Under the pieces are notes generated by a model, which worked only from the letters and a program-made list of their open reading frames with translations, was not told the origin of the DNA and ran no database searches. 64,000 nucleotides of DNA from Vibrio sinaloensis (GTDB lineage Bacteria > Pseudomonadota > Gammaproteobacteria > Enterobacterales > Vibrionaceae), in assembly GCF_000808535.1 (NCBI RefSeq), contig NZ_JWLV01000010.1, positions 1-64,000 on the forward strand, read 5' to 3'. This document shows positions 1 through 10,876 of the stretch, piece after piece. Positions within the stretch are counted from its first letter, which is position 1, and each line of letters starts with the position of its first letter. The position numbers were made by a program, and so were the translations under genes.

Positions 1-19
1 CCAGCTGAGCTACGTAGCC
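1..19 (-). tRNA. tRNA-Met (partial, cut by window start)
   Basis: These bases are identical to the 5' end of the complete tRNA-Met at 323-399 (acceptor strand GGCTACG followed by the D-arm TAGCTCAGCTGG when read on the minus strand). It is the last visible member of a minus-strand tRNA cluster and continues beyond the window, so the anticodon is not seen and the identity is inferred from the match. Confidence 0.8.
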
Positions 20-97
20 ACTCGTGAGCGAGACAATATAAACTGTTGCGCTCGTAGTGACAAGCCATTTTTATAATAGGCTTAACACTATCAATAA

Positions 98-172
98 TGG
101 CAGGTCTACCTGGATTCGAACCAGGGAATGGCGGCATCAAAAGCCGCTGCCTTACCGCTTGGCGATAGACCT
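98..172 (-). tRNA. tRNA-Gln (anticodon TTG)
   Basis: Read on the minus strand this gives a full cloverleaf: acceptor AGGTCTA pairing with TAGACCT, D-arm, anticodon loop TTTTGAT with anticodon TTG, T-arm GGTTCGAATCC, discriminator G and an encoded CCA. It lies between tRNA-Leu and a second tRNA-Met and is probably processed from one transcript with them. Confidence 0.95.
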
Positions 173-200
173 GCAGCATAGTCATCGAGACTATAAAACA

Positions 201-285
201 TGGTGCGGAAGGAGAGACTTGAACTCTCACACCTTGCGGCGCCAGAACCTAAATCTGGTGCGTCTACCAATTCCGCCACTTCCGC
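201..285 (-). tRNA. tRNA-Leu (anticodon TAG)
   Basis: An 85-base class II tRNA on the minus strand. The acceptor GCGGAAG pairs with CTTCCGC, the anticodon loop TTTAGGT carries TAG, there is a long variable arm, and CCA is encoded at the 3' end (complement of 201-203). It is the middle gene of the cluster. Confidence 0.95.
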
Positions 286-322
286 ATCTATTCCTAATCA
301 TTTTCGTAAAAATGTTTAGGAA

Positions 323-399
323 TGGTGGCTACGACGGGATTCGAACCTGTGACCCCATCATTATGAGTGATGTGCTCTAACCAGCTGAGCTACGTAGCC
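323..399 (-). tRNA. tRNA-Met (anticodon CAT)
   Basis: A 77-base tRNA on the minus strand with acceptor GGCTACG, anticodon CAT in the loop flanked by ATCAC/ATGAT sequence, T-loop GGTTCGAATCC and encoded CCA. The paired first base (G-C) fits the elongator rather than the initiator type. It is first in the minus-strand order Met-Leu-Gln-Met. Confidence 0.93.
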
Positions 400-616
400 A
401 TACCATGTTGTGGTTCCTTACAATCCGTAGTTGTCTTGTCGGGAACGGGGCGCATTATGCGAAGTTGAACCAATCACGTCAATAGTTTTTTTGAATAAAT
501 CGAGATAAACGGACTGTTCGATTTCTTTTTAAACAAAGAGGCGCGTTAATCATCGAAAACTGATAACAAAATGACAGCAGAACGAACACTTTATTGATGG
601 AATATCTGAAGAAATA
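400..616. other. Intergenic region upstream of tRNA cluster
   Basis: A gap between the tRNA cluster and the ychF terminator. It should contain the minus-strand promoter of the tRNA operon; a G+C-rich GGGAACGGGGCGC stretch at 440-453 resembles the discriminator of stable-RNA promoters when read on the minus strand, but I cannot place -10 and -35 boxes with confidence. No ORF is supported. Confidence 0.4.
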
Positions 617-645
617 AAAAAAGCCAGCATAAGTGCTGGCTTTTA
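617..645 (-). terminator. Rho-independent terminator after ychF
   Basis: On the minus strand, stem GCCAGCA/TGCTGGC with a short loop is followed by a run of seven T. It sits just after the ychF stop codon. Confidence 0.85.
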
Positions 646-667
646 AACTCAATGACTTGAGCGAATA

Positions 668-1759
668 TTATACGTTGAAACGGAAGTGAATCACATCACC
701 GTCTTTTACGATGTATTCTTTACCTTCCAAACGCCATTTACCTGCGTCTTTCGCGCCGCTTTCACCGTTAAACTGGATAAAGTCATCATAGCCAACAACT
801 TCCGCACGAATGAAGCCTTTTTCAAAGTCTGTGTGGATCTTACCCGCCGCTTGTGGTGCTGTCGCGCCTACTGGGATCGTCCATGCACGTACTTCTTTTA
901 CACCCGCAGTGAAGTAAGTTTGAAGAGTAAGCAGATCGTAACCTGAGCGGATTACTCGGTTTAGGCCTGGTTCTTCAATCCCCATATCCGCCAAGAATTC
1001 TTCACGGTCTTCATCATCGAGTTCAGACAGCTCAGATTCGATTGCAGCACAAACTGCTACAACCACGTTGTTTTCTTTTTCTGCGTATTCGCGAACAGCA
1101 TCTAGGTAAGGGTTGTTTTCAAAACCATCTTCATTCACGTTTGCGATGTACATAGTTGGTTTCAGCGTTAGGAAGTTTAGGTAACCAATCGCCGCCAGCT
1201 CTTCTTTCGCTAGTTCAACCGTACGAGCCATGCCACCTTCTGTTAATACAGGTAGCAGTTTCTCCAACACAGTTAGTTCAAACTTGGCGTCTTTATCGCC
1301 ACCTTTTGCTTTCTTCGCATTACGCTGAATGGCACGCTCACAAGAGTCTAAGTCGGCCATTGCAAGCTCAAGGTTGATAACCTCGATGTCTTCGATTGGC
1401 GAAACTTTACCAGCAACGTGGACGATGTTTTCGTTTTCAAAACAACGAACAACGTGACCAATCGCGTCTGTTTCACGGATGTTTGCTAGGAACTTGTTCC
1501 CTAGGCCTTCACCGCGAGATGCACCCGCTACCAGACCAGCAATGTCAACGAATTCCATTGTTGTTGGTAGAATTTTTTGTGGGTTAACGATTTTCGCTAG
1601 CGCGTCCAGACGGAGATCTGGCACGGGCACAACACCAGTGTTTGGCTCGATAGTACAGAACGGGAAGTTAGCCGCTTCGATGCCCGCTTTAGTTAGTGCG
1701 TTGAACAGAGTTGATTTACCAACGTTTGGTAGACCAACGATGCCACATTTAAAACCCAT
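668..1759 (-). CDS. ychF: Redox-regulated ribosome-binding ATPase YchF (Obg family)
   Basis: Cytosolic Obg-family P-loop protein that in known members prefers ATP over GTP and binds ribosomes. The 363-aa product starts [17 protein letters not shown]; the Walker A motif is at residues 9-16, a switch segment [15 protein letters not shown] follows, the NVNE motif replaces the NKxD of GTPases, and a TGS domain ends the protein. The reading frame is open 20 codons further upstream, but that extension overlaps the end of pth; the start at 1759 has an AAGG Shine-Dalgarno and begins 10 bases after the pth stop. It forms a two-gene operon with pth. Confidence 0.97.
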   Translation of the reverse strand: MGFKCGIVGLPNVGKSTLFNALTKAGIEAANFPFCTIEPNTGVVPVPDLRLDALAKIVNPQKILPTTMEFVDIAGLVAGASRGEGLGNKFLANIRETDAIGHVVRCFENENIVHVAGKVSPIEDIEVINLELAMADLDSCERAIQRNAKKAKGGDKDAKFELTVLEKLLPVLTEGGMARTVELAKEELAAIGYLNFLTLKPTMYIANVNEDGFENNPYLDAVREYAEKENNVVVAVCAAIESELSELDDEDREEFLADMGIEEPGLNRVIRSGYDLLTLQTYFTAGVKEVRAWTIPVGATAPQAAGKIHTDFEKGFIRAEVVGYDDFIQFNGESGAKDAGKWRLEGKEYIVKDGDVIHFRFNV

Positions 1760-1769
1760 GATAATAACC

Positions 1770-2360
1770 TTATTCAGCTTTGAACGTGTGTAGACGATTT
1801 TGTGCTTTTGATAAGCCATCCTTGATTAGGATGTCGAGGCAACGGACGGATTCGTCAGCGGCCGCATCAAGAAGCTCTTGTTCTTTCGCAGGTGCTTTAC
1901 CTAACACAAAACCTGCTACTTTATCTTTGTGTCCAGGATGGCCGATACCAATCCTTAAACGATAAAAATCTTTGCAATTGCCAAGTTTACTTATGGTATC
2001 GCGAAGGCCGTTGTGACCACCGTGACCACCGCCTTTCTTGAATTTAGCAACACCAGGAGGTAAATCCAGCTCATCGTGGGCAACCATGATCTCTTCTGGT
2101 TTGATTTGGTAAAACTTCGCGATGGCTGCGATCGACTTTCCAGAAAGGTTCATAAACGTGGTTGGGATAAGCAGGCGAAGGTCCTGACCGTTCATCATGA
2201 TGCGTCCCGTTAGCCCAAAAAACTTTGCTTCATTCTTTAGAGTAATGTTGTGGACGCGCGCCAGTTCTTCTACTACCCAAGCCCCTGCATTATGGCGGGT
2301 TCTAGCGTATTCTGGCCCTGGATTTGCCAGGCCGACAAGAAGTTTGATCTGTTGACTCAA
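1770..2360 (-). CDS. pth: Peptidyl-tRNA hydrolase
   Basis: Releases peptides from peptidyl-tRNA dropped by ribosomes, recycling the tRNA. The product is 196 aa, close to the usual 194. Asn13 and the catalytic His23 lie in [25 protein letters not shown] and HDELDLPPG follow. The likely start is TTG at 2360, giving (M)[10 protein letters not shown], with a GAGAGATCC Shine-Dalgarno; no ATG lies near the conserved N-terminus, and the upstream in-frame codons look unlike the family. It is separated from prs by a terminator, so it probably has its own promoter in 2361-2453. Confidence 0.95.
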   Translation of the reverse strand: MSQQIKLLVGLANPGPEYARTRHNAGAWVVEELARVHNITLKNEAKFFGLTGRIMMNGQDLRLLIPTTFMNLSGKSIAAIAKFYQIKPEEIMVAHDELDLPPGVAKFKKGGGHGGHNGLRDTISKLGNCKDFYRLRIGIGHPGHKDKVAGFVLGKAPAKEQELLDAAADESVRCLDILIKDGLSKAQNRLHTFKAE

Positions 2361-2453
2361 GGTTAGGATCTCTCTTGGAATCTCAAAAAGCGCCGTATGA
2401 TAGCACAGATATCTCTCATCGGGCGAGATACGGATACTTTCATTGCGGCAAAT

Positions 2454-2482
2454 AAAAAACACCCCAAAGAGGGGTGTTTTTA
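2454..2482 (-). terminator. Terminator after prs
   Basis: A perfect stem AAAAACACCCC/GGGGTGTTTTT with a short loop lies between prs and pth. It is symmetrical, so it could work in either direction, but only the minus strand has a gene reading into it. Confidence 0.85.
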
Positions 2483-2506
2483 AATGTTTGACGAACTTGA
2501 ACTAAA

Positions 2507-3451
2507 TTAGTTGAACATCGCAGAGATTGACTCTTCGTTGCTGATACGACGGATCGCTTCTGCTAGCATGCGAGATAGGCTTAGGCAAGTGACTTTACCT
2601 GTTGCTTCCATCTCTTTTGGTAGCGTGATTGAATCGGTTACGATCACTTGGTCAAGAACAGAGTTGCCAATGTTTTGCGCTGCGTTGCCTGAGAATACAG
2701 CGTGAGTCGCGTAAGCAAACACTCGCTTAGCACCGCGCTCTTTTAGCGCTTCTGCTGCCTTACATAGTGTGCCACCTGTATCGATCATGTCATCAACGAT
2801 GACACAATCACGACCTTCAACGTCACCGATGAGGTTCATAACTTCAGAGACGTTTGCGCGTGGACGACGCTTGTCAACGATTGCGATATCGATATCACCA
2901 AGTGCTTTTGCTGTTGCGCGAGCACGAACAACGCCACCAAGGTCTGGAGAAACCACAACAGGGTTCTCTAGGCCACGAGCCTGCATATCTTCAAGTAGTA
3001 CAGGTGTACCGAAGATGTTGTCTACAGGAACATCGAAGAAGCCTTGGATTTGTTCTGCGTGAAGGTCGATAGTTAGAACGCGGTCAACGCCAACGTTTGA
3101 AAGGAAATCTGCAACAACTTTAGCAGTGATTGGTACACGAGCAGAGCGTACGCGACGGTCTTGACGAGCGTAACCAAAATAAGGGATAACTGCTGTAATA
3201 CGGCCCGCTGAAGCGCGGCGCATTGCGTCAATCATCACTACAAGTTCCATTAGGTTGTCGTTAGTTGGTGCACACGTTGATTGGATGATGAAAACATCAC
3301 TACCACGAACGTTTTCGTTTATTTGCACAGCGACTTCGCCGTCAGAAAAACGAGAAACAGTTGCATCACCAAGAGAGATGTATAGACGATCAGCAATACG
3401 TTGGGCTAGTTCAGGTGTAGCGTTACCAGCAAATAGCTTCATATCAGGCAC
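2507..3451 (-). CDS. prs: Ribose-phosphate pyrophosphokinase
   Basis: Makes PRPP from ribose 5-phosphate and ATP, feeding nucleotide, NAD, His and Trp synthesis. The 314-aa product has the ATP-site His131 and the PRPP-binding loop DDMIDTGGT at residues 220-228. The start is GTG at 3451 (MPDMKLF), as I recall for E. coli prs, with a GAGG Shine-Dalgarno eight bases upstream; an internal ATG three codons in is the alternative. It is last in lolB-ispE-prs, 29 bases after ispE. Confidence 0.97.
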   Translation of the reverse strand: MPDMKLFAGNATPELAQRIADRLYISLGDATVSRFSDGEVAVQINENVRGSDVFIIQSTCAPTNDNLMELVVMIDAMRRASAGRITAVIPYFGYARQDRRVRSARVPITAKVVADFLSNVGVDRVLTIDLHAEQIQGFFDVPVDNIFGTPVLLEDMQARGLENPVVVSPDLGGVVRARATAKALGDIDIAIVDKRRPRANVSEVMNLIGDVEGRDCVIVDDMIDTGGTLCKAAEALKERGAKRVFAYATHAVFSGNAAQNIGNSVLDQVIVTDSITLPKEMEATGKVTCLSLSRMLAEAIRRISNEESISAMFN

Positions 3452-3480
3452 GGTGGAAACCTCAGGGTTGCGTCCAGTTT

Positions 3481-4353
3481 TTAGATAGATTGTGTGTGGG
3501 CTAAGCGGTACTTAGCCAGCGTCTCATGTAGAGGGGAGATGTTTCGCCCTTTAGCTACGAAAGCAGAGACGTTGTCAGGAAGTTTTTGGTAGATGGCTTT
3601 CGCTTCGTTTTCGCTGGAAAATTCAGCAAAAACGCACGATCCGGTCCCCGTCAATCTTGACGGCGCGTATTGTAGCAGCCATGAAAGTTGCTTATCAACC
3701 TCTTGGTACAGCATTCGAACAATTTTTTCGCAATCGTTTCCGTAATCATGGTTAAGAAGTGTTGTCAGGTCTCGTTTCGGCGTATTTCGAGTCAATTTTG
3801 GATGAGTGAATATGTCTACGGTTGCAATGCTCACATTTGGCCTCACGACCAAGTACCATTTTTCGCTCGGAGAGGCTTGAGTCAGTTGCTCTCCAACTCC
3901 CTCAGCAAAGGCGGCAAAGCCGCGCACAAATACAGGGACATCGGCTCCGAGGTGAAGTCCGATGCTCGCCAGTTCGTCATCGGACAATCCGGTTTTCCAC
4001 AAATGGTTCAGTGCGACGAGCACGGTTGCTGCGTTGGAAGAGCCTCCGCCGATACCACCGCCCATCGGTAAGATTTTATTTAATTGAATATCCGCGCCAA
4101 ATGTACAATCGGCAGCTTCTTGCAGTGCCTGAGCGGCTTTCCAAATGAGGTTATCTTCTAAAGCAACCCCTGGAATATCAGGTGTCAATGTGATTTCGCC
4201 ACTGGAGTTTGCGGTGATGCTTAAGCTGTCACCATGGTCGAGAAACTGAAATAGAGTCTGCAATTCGTGGTAGCCATTCTCACGGCGGCCAGTGATGTAG
4301 AGAAAAAGATTCAATTTAGCCGGTGAAGGCCAATGTGTCGTTTCCGTGATCAT
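3481..4353 (-). CDS. ispE: 4-(cytidine 5'-diphospho)-2-C-methyl-D-erythritol kinase
   Basis: Phosphorylates CDP-methylerythritol in the non-mevalonate isoprenoid pathway. It is a GHMP kinase of 290 aa: N-terminal [14 protein letters not shown], glycine-rich ATP loop [12 protein letters not shown] at residues 96-107, and a C-terminal TGTGSCVF motif. The start at 4353 forms an ATGA overlap with the lolB stop, implying translational coupling; an in-frame GTG at 4368 inside lolB is less likely. The order lolB-ispE-prs is common in gamma-proteobacteria. Confidence 0.96.
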   Translation of the reverse strand: MITETTHWPSPAKLNLFLYITGRRENGYHELQTLFQFLDHGDSLSITANSSGEITLTPDIPGVALEDNLIWKAAQALQEAADCTFGADIQLNKILPMGGGIGGGSSNAATVLVALNHLWKTGLSDDELASIGLHLGADVPVFVRGFAAFAEGVGEQLTQASPSEKWYLVVRPNVSIATVDIFTHPKLTRNTPKRDLTTLLNHDYGNDCEKIVRMLYQEVDKQLSWLLQYAPSRLTGTGSCVFAEFSSENEAKAIYQKLPDNVSAFVAKGRNISPLHETLAKYRLAHTQSI

Positions 4354-4967
4354 TCGTTTATTTTCCACTTAGATATCACAATATTGATCGAGGTGTCATT
4401 TTGAGTCAGTTTGAGTTTTTGTGGCAGTGGCAATGGAACGCCGTCTACTTGTACATCACGATAGTTTAAGTAAGAAAGTTGCCATTGTTGGCCGTTGATT
4501 TTTTTCGTCAGTGATAACACGGTGTTGGTGTCGCTGAGTTGGTAGTGGTCTGCCGCGGTGGGTTTGCCCAAAAGCCAATCATTTAATTGCTCAACAGGAA
4601 GCGTTAAGCCAGTCAGTTGATAGATCAAGGCTTCTGCACTCGGAGAGGAAAAACTCTGATCATCGTAGGTTTCGACAAACGCACCAGAGGGCGTAATTTT
4701 TAAGTTTAAGGCTGTTTGACCAAGGAAGGTGGTCAATCGCAATTGGCTGGATTGAGCGGCATGTTGCCATTGAAAATTGAGCGATTGACGTTGCTCTGGA
4801 GAGATATAGCCCAGTTTCCCACTGGATTGGTATTGTTCGATGGCTGCGAGTCGTTGCTGGTGAGTTTGCCATTCAACATTGGTACTGCTGGTTTCAATAC
4901 TGGCACAGCCGGATAATACGACAGCGCTCAGCAAACAAATCCAAAGAGGGCGAAATTTCGTCATCAT
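4350..4967 (-). CDS. lolB: Outer-membrane lipoprotein LolB
   Basis: Receives lipoproteins from LolA and inserts them in the outer membrane. The 205-aa product has a lipoprotein signal with lipobox LSGC, Cys21 being the lipidated residue, and the following residues (ASIE) show no inner-membrane retention Asp at +2. ATG codons at 4967 and 4964 are both possible. It overlaps ispE by four bases and is divergent from hemA. Confidence 0.93.
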   Translation of the reverse strand: MMTKFRPLWICLLSAVVLSGCASIETSSTNVEWQTHQQRLAAIEQYQSSGKLGYISPEQRQSLNFQWQHAAQSSQLRLTTFLGQTALNLKITPSGAFVETYDDQSFSSPSAEALIYQLTGLTLPVEQLNDWLLGKPTAADHYQLSDTNTVLSLTKKINGQQWQLSYLNYRDVQVDGVPLPLPQKLKLTQNDTSINIVISKWKINE

Positions 4968-5127
4968 GCGGGTCTTTTGTCCAATTTAAGCCTTGCGTTG
5001 GGCGCCACTATATCACTGAAATCACGAACTAATGAAAACATATCCCTAATACCCTTTAATTAAATTGGGCCATCAAGTAAAATTCCGTCCTTATTTGTCC
5101 ACATCTGATTCAGAGAACTCGCGATAC

Positions 5128-6384
5128 ATGTCTTTGCTTGCTATAGGTATCAATCACAACACGGCCTCGGTAGAACTGCGTGAAAAAGTTGCTTTTGGGC
5201 CGGAGAAGTTACCTGAAGCACTCAAACAGCTCAGTGAAAACCCTGCTGTGAACGGCAGTGTCATTTTATCGACCTGTAACCGCACTGAGATTTATTGCGA
5301 TGTCAAAGGTGCGGGAAAGAGTAAGCTGATCGACTGGCTGTCTCAGTTCCATGAGGTCAGTCCAGAAGCATTGAAGCCGAGTATTTATACGCATGAAGAG
5401 CAAGCGGCGATTCGCCATCTGATGCGTGTCTCATGTGGATTGGATTCTCTGGTTCTTGGTGAACCGCAGATTCTTGGCCAAGTTAAACAAGCCTATTCAG
5501 ACGCGCGTGATGGCAAAGCGGTTGACTCTGCGATGGAGAAGTTGTTCCAAAAGACATTCTCTGTGGCGAAGCGAGTGCGCACTGAGACTGACATCGGCGG
5601 CAATGCGGTATCAGTTGCTTATGCCGCTTGTACGCTAGCAAAACACATTTTTGAGTCGCTGGAAGATTCTACCGTGTTGCTTGTCGGTGCTGGTGAGACG
5701 ATCGAGCTGGTTGCCAAGCATTTGTCAGCCAATGGCTGTCGAAAAATGATCGTCGCCAACCGAACCAAGGAGCGCGCGATGCCGCTTGCCGAAGAGTTCG
5801 GTGCGCAGATTATTGGTTTGCCAGACATCCCCGAGTTTTTGCCTCAAGCGGATATTGTCATCAGTTCAACCGCGAGTCCGTTGCCTATCATTGGCAAAGG
5901 TATGGTGGAGAGCGCGCTTAAATCTCGCCGTTACCAACCGATGTTATTAGTCGATATCGCAGTTCCACGTGATATCGAGTCACAGGTGGGGGAGTTAAAC
6001 GACGCCTATCTGTATACCGTTGATGATCTGCAATCGATCGTCGACAACAACATCGAACAACGCAAAGTCGAAGCCATTCAAGCGGAGGCGATTGTTAGTG
6101 AAGAGAGCGCGGCGTTTATGTCGTGGCTTCGTTCATTACAAGCGGTCGATAGTATTCGCGATTATCGCCGCAGCGCCAACGACATTCGAACAGAGCTATT
6201 AAACAAAAGTATTCAGTCTCTTGCTGCCGGAGCTGATCCAGAGAAAGTCCTTCTGGAGCTGAGCAATAAGCTCACCAACAAGCTGATTCACGCACCTACA
6301 CGTGCGTTGCAAAGCGCAGCAGAGCGCGGCGAGCCAGCAAAGCTCGCTATCATTAGACAAAGTTTAGGTCTGGAAGATTGTTAA
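5128..6384 (+). CDS. hemA: Glutamyl-tRNA reductase
   Basis: Reduces Glu-tRNA to glutamate-1-semialdehyde, the first step of C5-pathway tetrapyrrole synthesis. The product is 418 aa. The catalytic Cys50 lies in [10 protein letters not shown], the NADP-binding fold begins [17 protein letters not shown], and a C-terminal helical dimerisation domain follows. The start [11 protein letters not shown] at 5128 matches the family; the open frame before it lacks conservation. It is the first gene of hemA-prfA-prmC, the standard order. Confidence 0.97.
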   Translation: MSLLAIGINHNTASVELREKVAFGPEKLPEALKQLSENPAVNGSVILSTCNRTEIYCDVKGAGKSKLIDWLSQFHEVSPEALKPSIYTHEEQAAIRHLMRVSCGLDSLVLGEPQILGQVKQAYSDARDGKAVDSAMEKLFQKTFSVAKRVRTETDIGGNAVSVAYAACTLAKHIFESLEDSTVLLVGAGETIELVAKHLSANGCRKMIVANRTKERAMPLAEEFGAQIIGLPDIPEFLPQADIVISSTASPLPIIGKGMVESALKSRRYQPMLLVDIAVPRDIESQVGELNDAYLYTVDDLQSIVDNNIEQRKVEAIQAEAIVSEESAAFMSWLRSLQAVDSIRDYRRSANDIRTELLNKSIQSLAAGADPEKVLLELSNKLTNKLIHAPTRALQSAAERGEPAKLAIIRQSLGLEDC

Positions 6385-6427
6385 TCTCCCCAAGACTATT
6401 CATTACGAACCTGAGTTAAATAAAACT

Positions 6428-7516
6428 ATGAAAGCCTCGATTCTAACTAAGCTAGAAACACTGGTTGAACGTTACGAAGAAGTTCAACACCTGCTTGGTG
6501 ATCCCGATATTATCGGTGACCAAGATAAATTCCGTGCCTTGTCAAAAGAGTACTCTCAGCTAGAGGAAGTGACTAAGTGTTTCCAAGCTTACCAACAAGC
6601 TCAAGAGGATCTTGTTGCCGCTGAAGAGATGGCGAAAGAAGACGATGAAGAGATGCGCGAAATGGCGCAAGAAGAGATCAAAGAAGCGAAAGAAACCATC
6701 GAACGCTTGACCGACGAACTTCAAATTCTTCTACTACCGAAAGATCCAAACGATGACCGCAACTGTTTCCTAGAGATTCGTGCGGGTGCAGGCGGTGATG
6801 AAGCGGGCATCTTTGCGGGTGACCTGTTCCGCATGTACAGCAAGTTTGCTGAAAAACAAGGTTGGCGCGTTGAAGTGATGTCTTCAAACGAATCAGAACA
6901 CGGCGGTTACAAAGAGATGATCGCAAAAGTCTCTGGCGATGGTGCTTACGGTGTTCTTAAGTTTGAATCAGGTGGCCACCGAGTACAGCGTGTTCCGGCT
7001 ACTGAATCTCAAGGCCGTGTTCATACCTCTGCGTGTACCGTTGCTGTGATGGCGGAAATTCCAGAAGCGGAAATTCCAGAAATCAAAGCGGCCGACCTTA
7101 AAATTGACACCTTCCGTGCGTCTGGCGCGGGTGGTCAGCACGTTAACACCACTGACTCAGCAATCCGTATTACTCACTTGCCAACCGGTACTGTGGTTGA
7201 GTGTCAGGATGAGCGTTCACAGCATAAGAACAAAGCGAAAGCGATGGCGGTCCTTGCTGCACGTATCATTCAGGCGGAAGAAGCGAAACGTGCGGCGGAA
7301 GAGTCGGACACGCGTCGTAACCTACTAGGCTCGGGTGACCGTAGTGACCGTATTCGTACCTATAACTACCCACAAGGCCGTGTTTCAGACCATCGCATCA
7401 ACCTGACTATCTACCGTCTTAACGAAGTAATGGAAGGTGATCTGGCAAGTTTGGTCGACCCTGTTATCCAAGAGCACCAAGCGGATCAACTAGCGGCGCT
7501 TGCAGAGAACAACTGA
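6428..7516 (+). CDS. prfA: Peptide chain release factor 1
   Basis: Terminates translation at UAA and UAG. The 362-aa product has the codon-reading tripeptide PAT at residues 190-192 and the GGQ motif at 235-237 that triggers peptidyl-tRNA hydrolysis. It lies 43 bases after hemA and three bases before prmC, whose product methylates the GGQ glutamine, so the substrate and its modifying enzyme are in one operon. Confidence 0.98.
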   Translation: MKASILTKLETLVERYEEVQHLLGDPDIIGDQDKFRALSKEYSQLEEVTKCFQAYQQAQEDLVAAEEMAKEDDEEMREMAQEEIKEAKETIERLTDELQILLLPKDPNDDRNCFLEIRAGAGGDEAGIFAGDLFRMYSKFAEKQGWRVEVMSSNESEHGGYKEMIAKVSGDGAYGVLKFESGGHRVQRVPATESQGRVHTSACTVAVMAEIPEAEIPEIKAADLKIDTFRASGAGGQHVNTTDSAIRITHLPTGTVVECQDERSQHKNKAKAMAVLAARIIQAEEAKRAAEESDTRRNLLGSGDRSDRIRTYNYPQGRVSDHRINLTIYRLNEVMEGDLASLVDPVIQEHQADQLAALAENN

Positions 7517-7519
7517 TCG

Positions 7520-8380
7520 ATGTCGACGGAAAACAGTGTTGAAAACACACTAAAAAACGCCGTTGTTAGGCTTCAAGAGAGCGGCAGTGATTCGCCCTCT
7601 CTTGACGCTGCGGTGTTACTTTGCCATGCCCTCGACAAACCACGCTCCTTTTTACTCACCTGGCCCGACAAACTTCTAGACGCAGAACAACTTACGCAGT
7701 TTTCTTCATTGTTGGAACGTCGTCTTGGCGGTGAGCCTGTTGCCTATATCGTGGGAGAGCGCGAATTTTGGTCGTTGCCGCTTGATGTGGCACCCAGCAC
7801 GTTAATTCCGCGCCCCGACACGGAAAGACTGGTTGAGATTGCGCTGGATAAAGCGTCCGACAGTGAAGGAGACATCCTTGATTTGGGGACAGGCACAGGC
7901 GCAATAGCTTTAGCTTTGGCTTCAGAGTTACCTAATCGCAGGGTGTGGGGCGTTGATTTAAAAGAAGACGCTCGGCAGCTTGCCTCATCCAACGCTGAGA
8001 AGCTTAATATTCCAAACTGTGAGTTTCGTTCAGGTAGTTGGTTTGACCCGATTGAATCTGGTACGCAGTTTGCTTTGATCGTATCGAATCCACCTTATAT
8101 TGAGAAAAGTGACCCTCACCTTTCCCAAGGTGATGTTCGATTCGAACCGCTGAGCGCGCTGGTGGCAGAGGACAACGGATTAGCCGATATCAAATACATC
8201 TCTGAGGTTGCCCGTTCTTACCTACAGCCGGATGGTTGGCTGATGTTTGAACATGGCTATGATCAGGGAATCGCCGTTCGAGATCTATTAGCATCGCTTG
8301 GTTATGACCAGGTGGAAACATTCAAGGATTACGGTAACAACGACCGAGTAACCATCGGATTGTGGCCGAAAAAGAAATAA
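7520..8380 (+). CDS. prmC: Release factor glutamine methyltransferase
   Basis: Transfers a methyl group from SAM to the Gln of the GGQ motif in RF1 and RF2. The 286-aa product has an N-terminal helical domain, IPRPDTERLVE before the Rossmann fold, the SAM loop DLGTGTGAIAL from residue 121, and the catalytic NPPY at 190-193. It begins three bases after prfA. Confidence 0.97.
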   Translation: MSTENSVENTLKNAVVRLQESGSDSPSLDAAVLLCHALDKPRSFLLTWPDKLLDAEQLTQFSSLLERRLGGEPVAYIVGEREFWSLPLDVAPSTLIPRPDTERLVEIALDKASDSEGDILDLGTGTGAIALALASELPNRRVWGVDLKEDARQLASSNAEKLNIPNCEFRSGSWFDPIESGTQFALIVSNPPYIEKSDPHLSQGDVRFEPLSALVAEDNGLADIKYISEVARSYLQPDGWLMFEHGYDQGIAVRDLLASLGYDQVETFKDYGNNDRVTIGLWPKKK

Positions 8381-8390
8381 GAGAAACAAC

Positions 8391-8774
8391 ATGTACGAAG
8401 GATTAAAGCATTTTCATCTTCTGACCGTCGCCCTAAGTGCGACCTTATTATCGGTAAGATATGCGTTGATGATGGCAAATTCCAAATTGCTCGACAAAAA
8501 GTTTTTTAAAGTTTTCCCTCATATCAATGACACGTTTTTATTAATTTCAGGTATCTACCTAATTGTGGTTACCGGCTTTATTCCGTTTACTGCCGCTGCC
8601 CCTTGGTTAACGGAAAAGATCACCTGTGTGCTTGCGTACATTGCACTTGGCTTTTTTGCACTAAAGCTTGGTAAAAACAAACTCCTACGAACGTTTTCTT
8701 TCTTTGGTGCTTTGGGGTGGTTAGCGATGGCCGGTAAAATTGCCATCACTAAAACGCCTATTCTGTTTGGTTAA
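8391..8774 (+). CDS. SirB2-family membrane protein
   Basis: A 127-aa integral membrane protein with about four hydrophobic segments (near residues 8-28, 48-68, 75-92 and 102-120). Sequence and position between prmC and a SirB1-family gene match the SirB2 family. The molecular function is not established; the old link with Salmonella invasion regulation says little here. It starts 10 bases after prmC with a GAGAAAC Shine-Dalgarno and is probably cotranscribed with it. Confidence 0.85.
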   Translation: MYEGLKHFHLLTVALSATLLSVRYALMMANSKLLDKKFFKVFPHINDTFLLISGIYLIVVTGFIPFTAAAPWLTEKITCVLAYIALGFFALKLGKNKLLRTFSFFGALGWLAMAGKIAITKTPILFG

Positions 8775-8793
8775 TACTTTTAGGTAGTCATTA

Positions 8794-9603
8794 ATGCTTG
8801 AGTTGTTTGACGAAGACTTTGACGCAATGGAACTTGTAGAAGGTGCATTGGCATTGAATAAGGCCGTGAACCCCGCTACCGACGTGCATTGGGCTGAGAA
8901 TGAGCTGCATAGACTACTGCAAGAAGCAGAGCTTTCATTAGCTCATGAGACCAATGAGCGGCAGAGATTTGATGCGTTATTGCGACTTTTCTACCATGAG
9001 TGGGGATTTCAGGGCGACCAAGATGCCTATTTTGACTCTTCAAACGGTTTCATTGATATAGTGCTTGAACGGCGTAAAGGTATCCCAGTTAGCTTAGGCG
9101 CGCTTCTGCTTTACTTTGGGCGTCAACTTGGCTTTCCGGTGAAAGGCATCACGTTTCCGACCCAGTTTTTAATCAAGATTGATTGGTTCGATGAGACTTC
9201 CCAATACATCAATCCATTTAACGGTGAATACGTTTCTGAACATACGCTTGGTGCTTGGTTGATTGGTCACAGCGGCCCATTGGCGAAACTTAAACCGAGT
9301 CATTTGAAAGAAACAGACAACCCGACGGTGATTGGTCGTTGGTTGGCTCTACTGAAAAGTGCTCTGTTGCGTGAGCAACGCTATACGTTGGCTCTGAGGT
9401 GCACGGATTTAGCCCTGACGTTTGTCCCCGATGACCCGTATGAGATTCGCGATCGCGGTTTTATCTATCAACAGCTAGATTGCCATCAAATTGCATTGAC
9501 CGATTATCAATATTTTATTGATCAATGCCCAGATGACCCAGCATCCGAATTGCTAAAGAATCAAGTAAACGCCATGAGTTCGACTCAGGTTGTCTTACAC
9601 TAA
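8794..9603 (+). CDS. SirB1-family protein (transglutaminase-like plus TPR)
   Basis: A 269-aa soluble protein. The N-terminal half carries the SirB1 / transglutaminase-like region with ERRKGIPVSLGALLLYFGRQLGFPVKGI, and the C-terminal half (from about residue 185) looks like tetratricopeptide helices, RYTLALRCTDLALTFVPDDPYEIRDRG. The biochemical role is unknown. Its place directly before kdsA is the usual gamma-proteobacterial arrangement. Confidence 0.87.
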   Translation: MLELFDEDFDAMELVEGALALNKAVNPATDVHWAENELHRLLQEAELSLAHETNERQRFDALLRLFYHEWGFQGDQDAYFDSSNGFIDIVLERRKGIPVSLGALLLYFGRQLGFPVKGITFPTQFLIKIDWFDETSQYINPFNGEYVSEHTLGAWLIGHSGPLAKLKPSHLKETDNPTVIGRWLALLKSALLREQRYTLALRCTDLALTFVPDDPYEIRDRGFIYQQLDCHQIALTDYQYFIDQCPDDPASELLKNQVNAMSSTQVVLH

Positions 9604-9622
9604 GTCTATTCACAATGAATAG

Positions 9623-10498
<876 letters not shown>

Positions 10499-10519
10499 CA
10501 GTACATTTATTGTTCAAGC

Positions 10520-10548
10520 AAAAAAGTTGGCCAAGTGCCAACTTTTTT
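10520..10548 (+). terminator. Terminator after kdsA
   Basis: Stem AAAAAAGTTGGC/GCCAACTTTTTT with loop CAAGT, ending in a T run, 22 bases after the kdsA stop. Confidence 0.9.
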
Positions 10549-10876
10549 GGTTTTTAAGGGGCATGTTTTCGTTCTTTGTTGAGTAAACGCTCACTGTCTC
10601 AAATGCAAGGTCTAGAGCGTACTTCACACCCAAACGTTTGCTTGTGATCGTTTGATAAATGAAGTGCAAACTTGGCGCTTTGTTACACATTTAAACGTTT
10701 ATTTAGGTGATCAATACGACATAAATATGAAAACTCGCTGTTAGGTAATTTTGGTTAATTTAAACTAGTTCAAGTTTTATTGCTCTTGCGGTGCATTTTC
10801 ACCGAGCGAGTCTATTCATTAAGAGCAGTAAGAAAAAGCAGTGGAAATCCCCAAAAAAAGTTCAAAAGGTATGACA
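10549..10876. other. Intergenic region upstream of nutA
   Basis: A gap of about 330 bases that must hold the nutA promoter. A CRP-like half-site TGTGA near 10646 lacks a good second half. AAACGTTT-type sequences recur (near 10633 and 10692). I see no ORF or structured RNA. Confidence 0.4.

Noticed and set aside
57..380. 107-codon plus-strand ORF across the tRNA cluster
   Set aside because: It runs antisense through three tRNA genes and is a by-product of their sequence.
10640..10665. CRP site upstream of nutA
   Set aside because: Only one half-site (TGTGA) is present; the other half reads GATAA.
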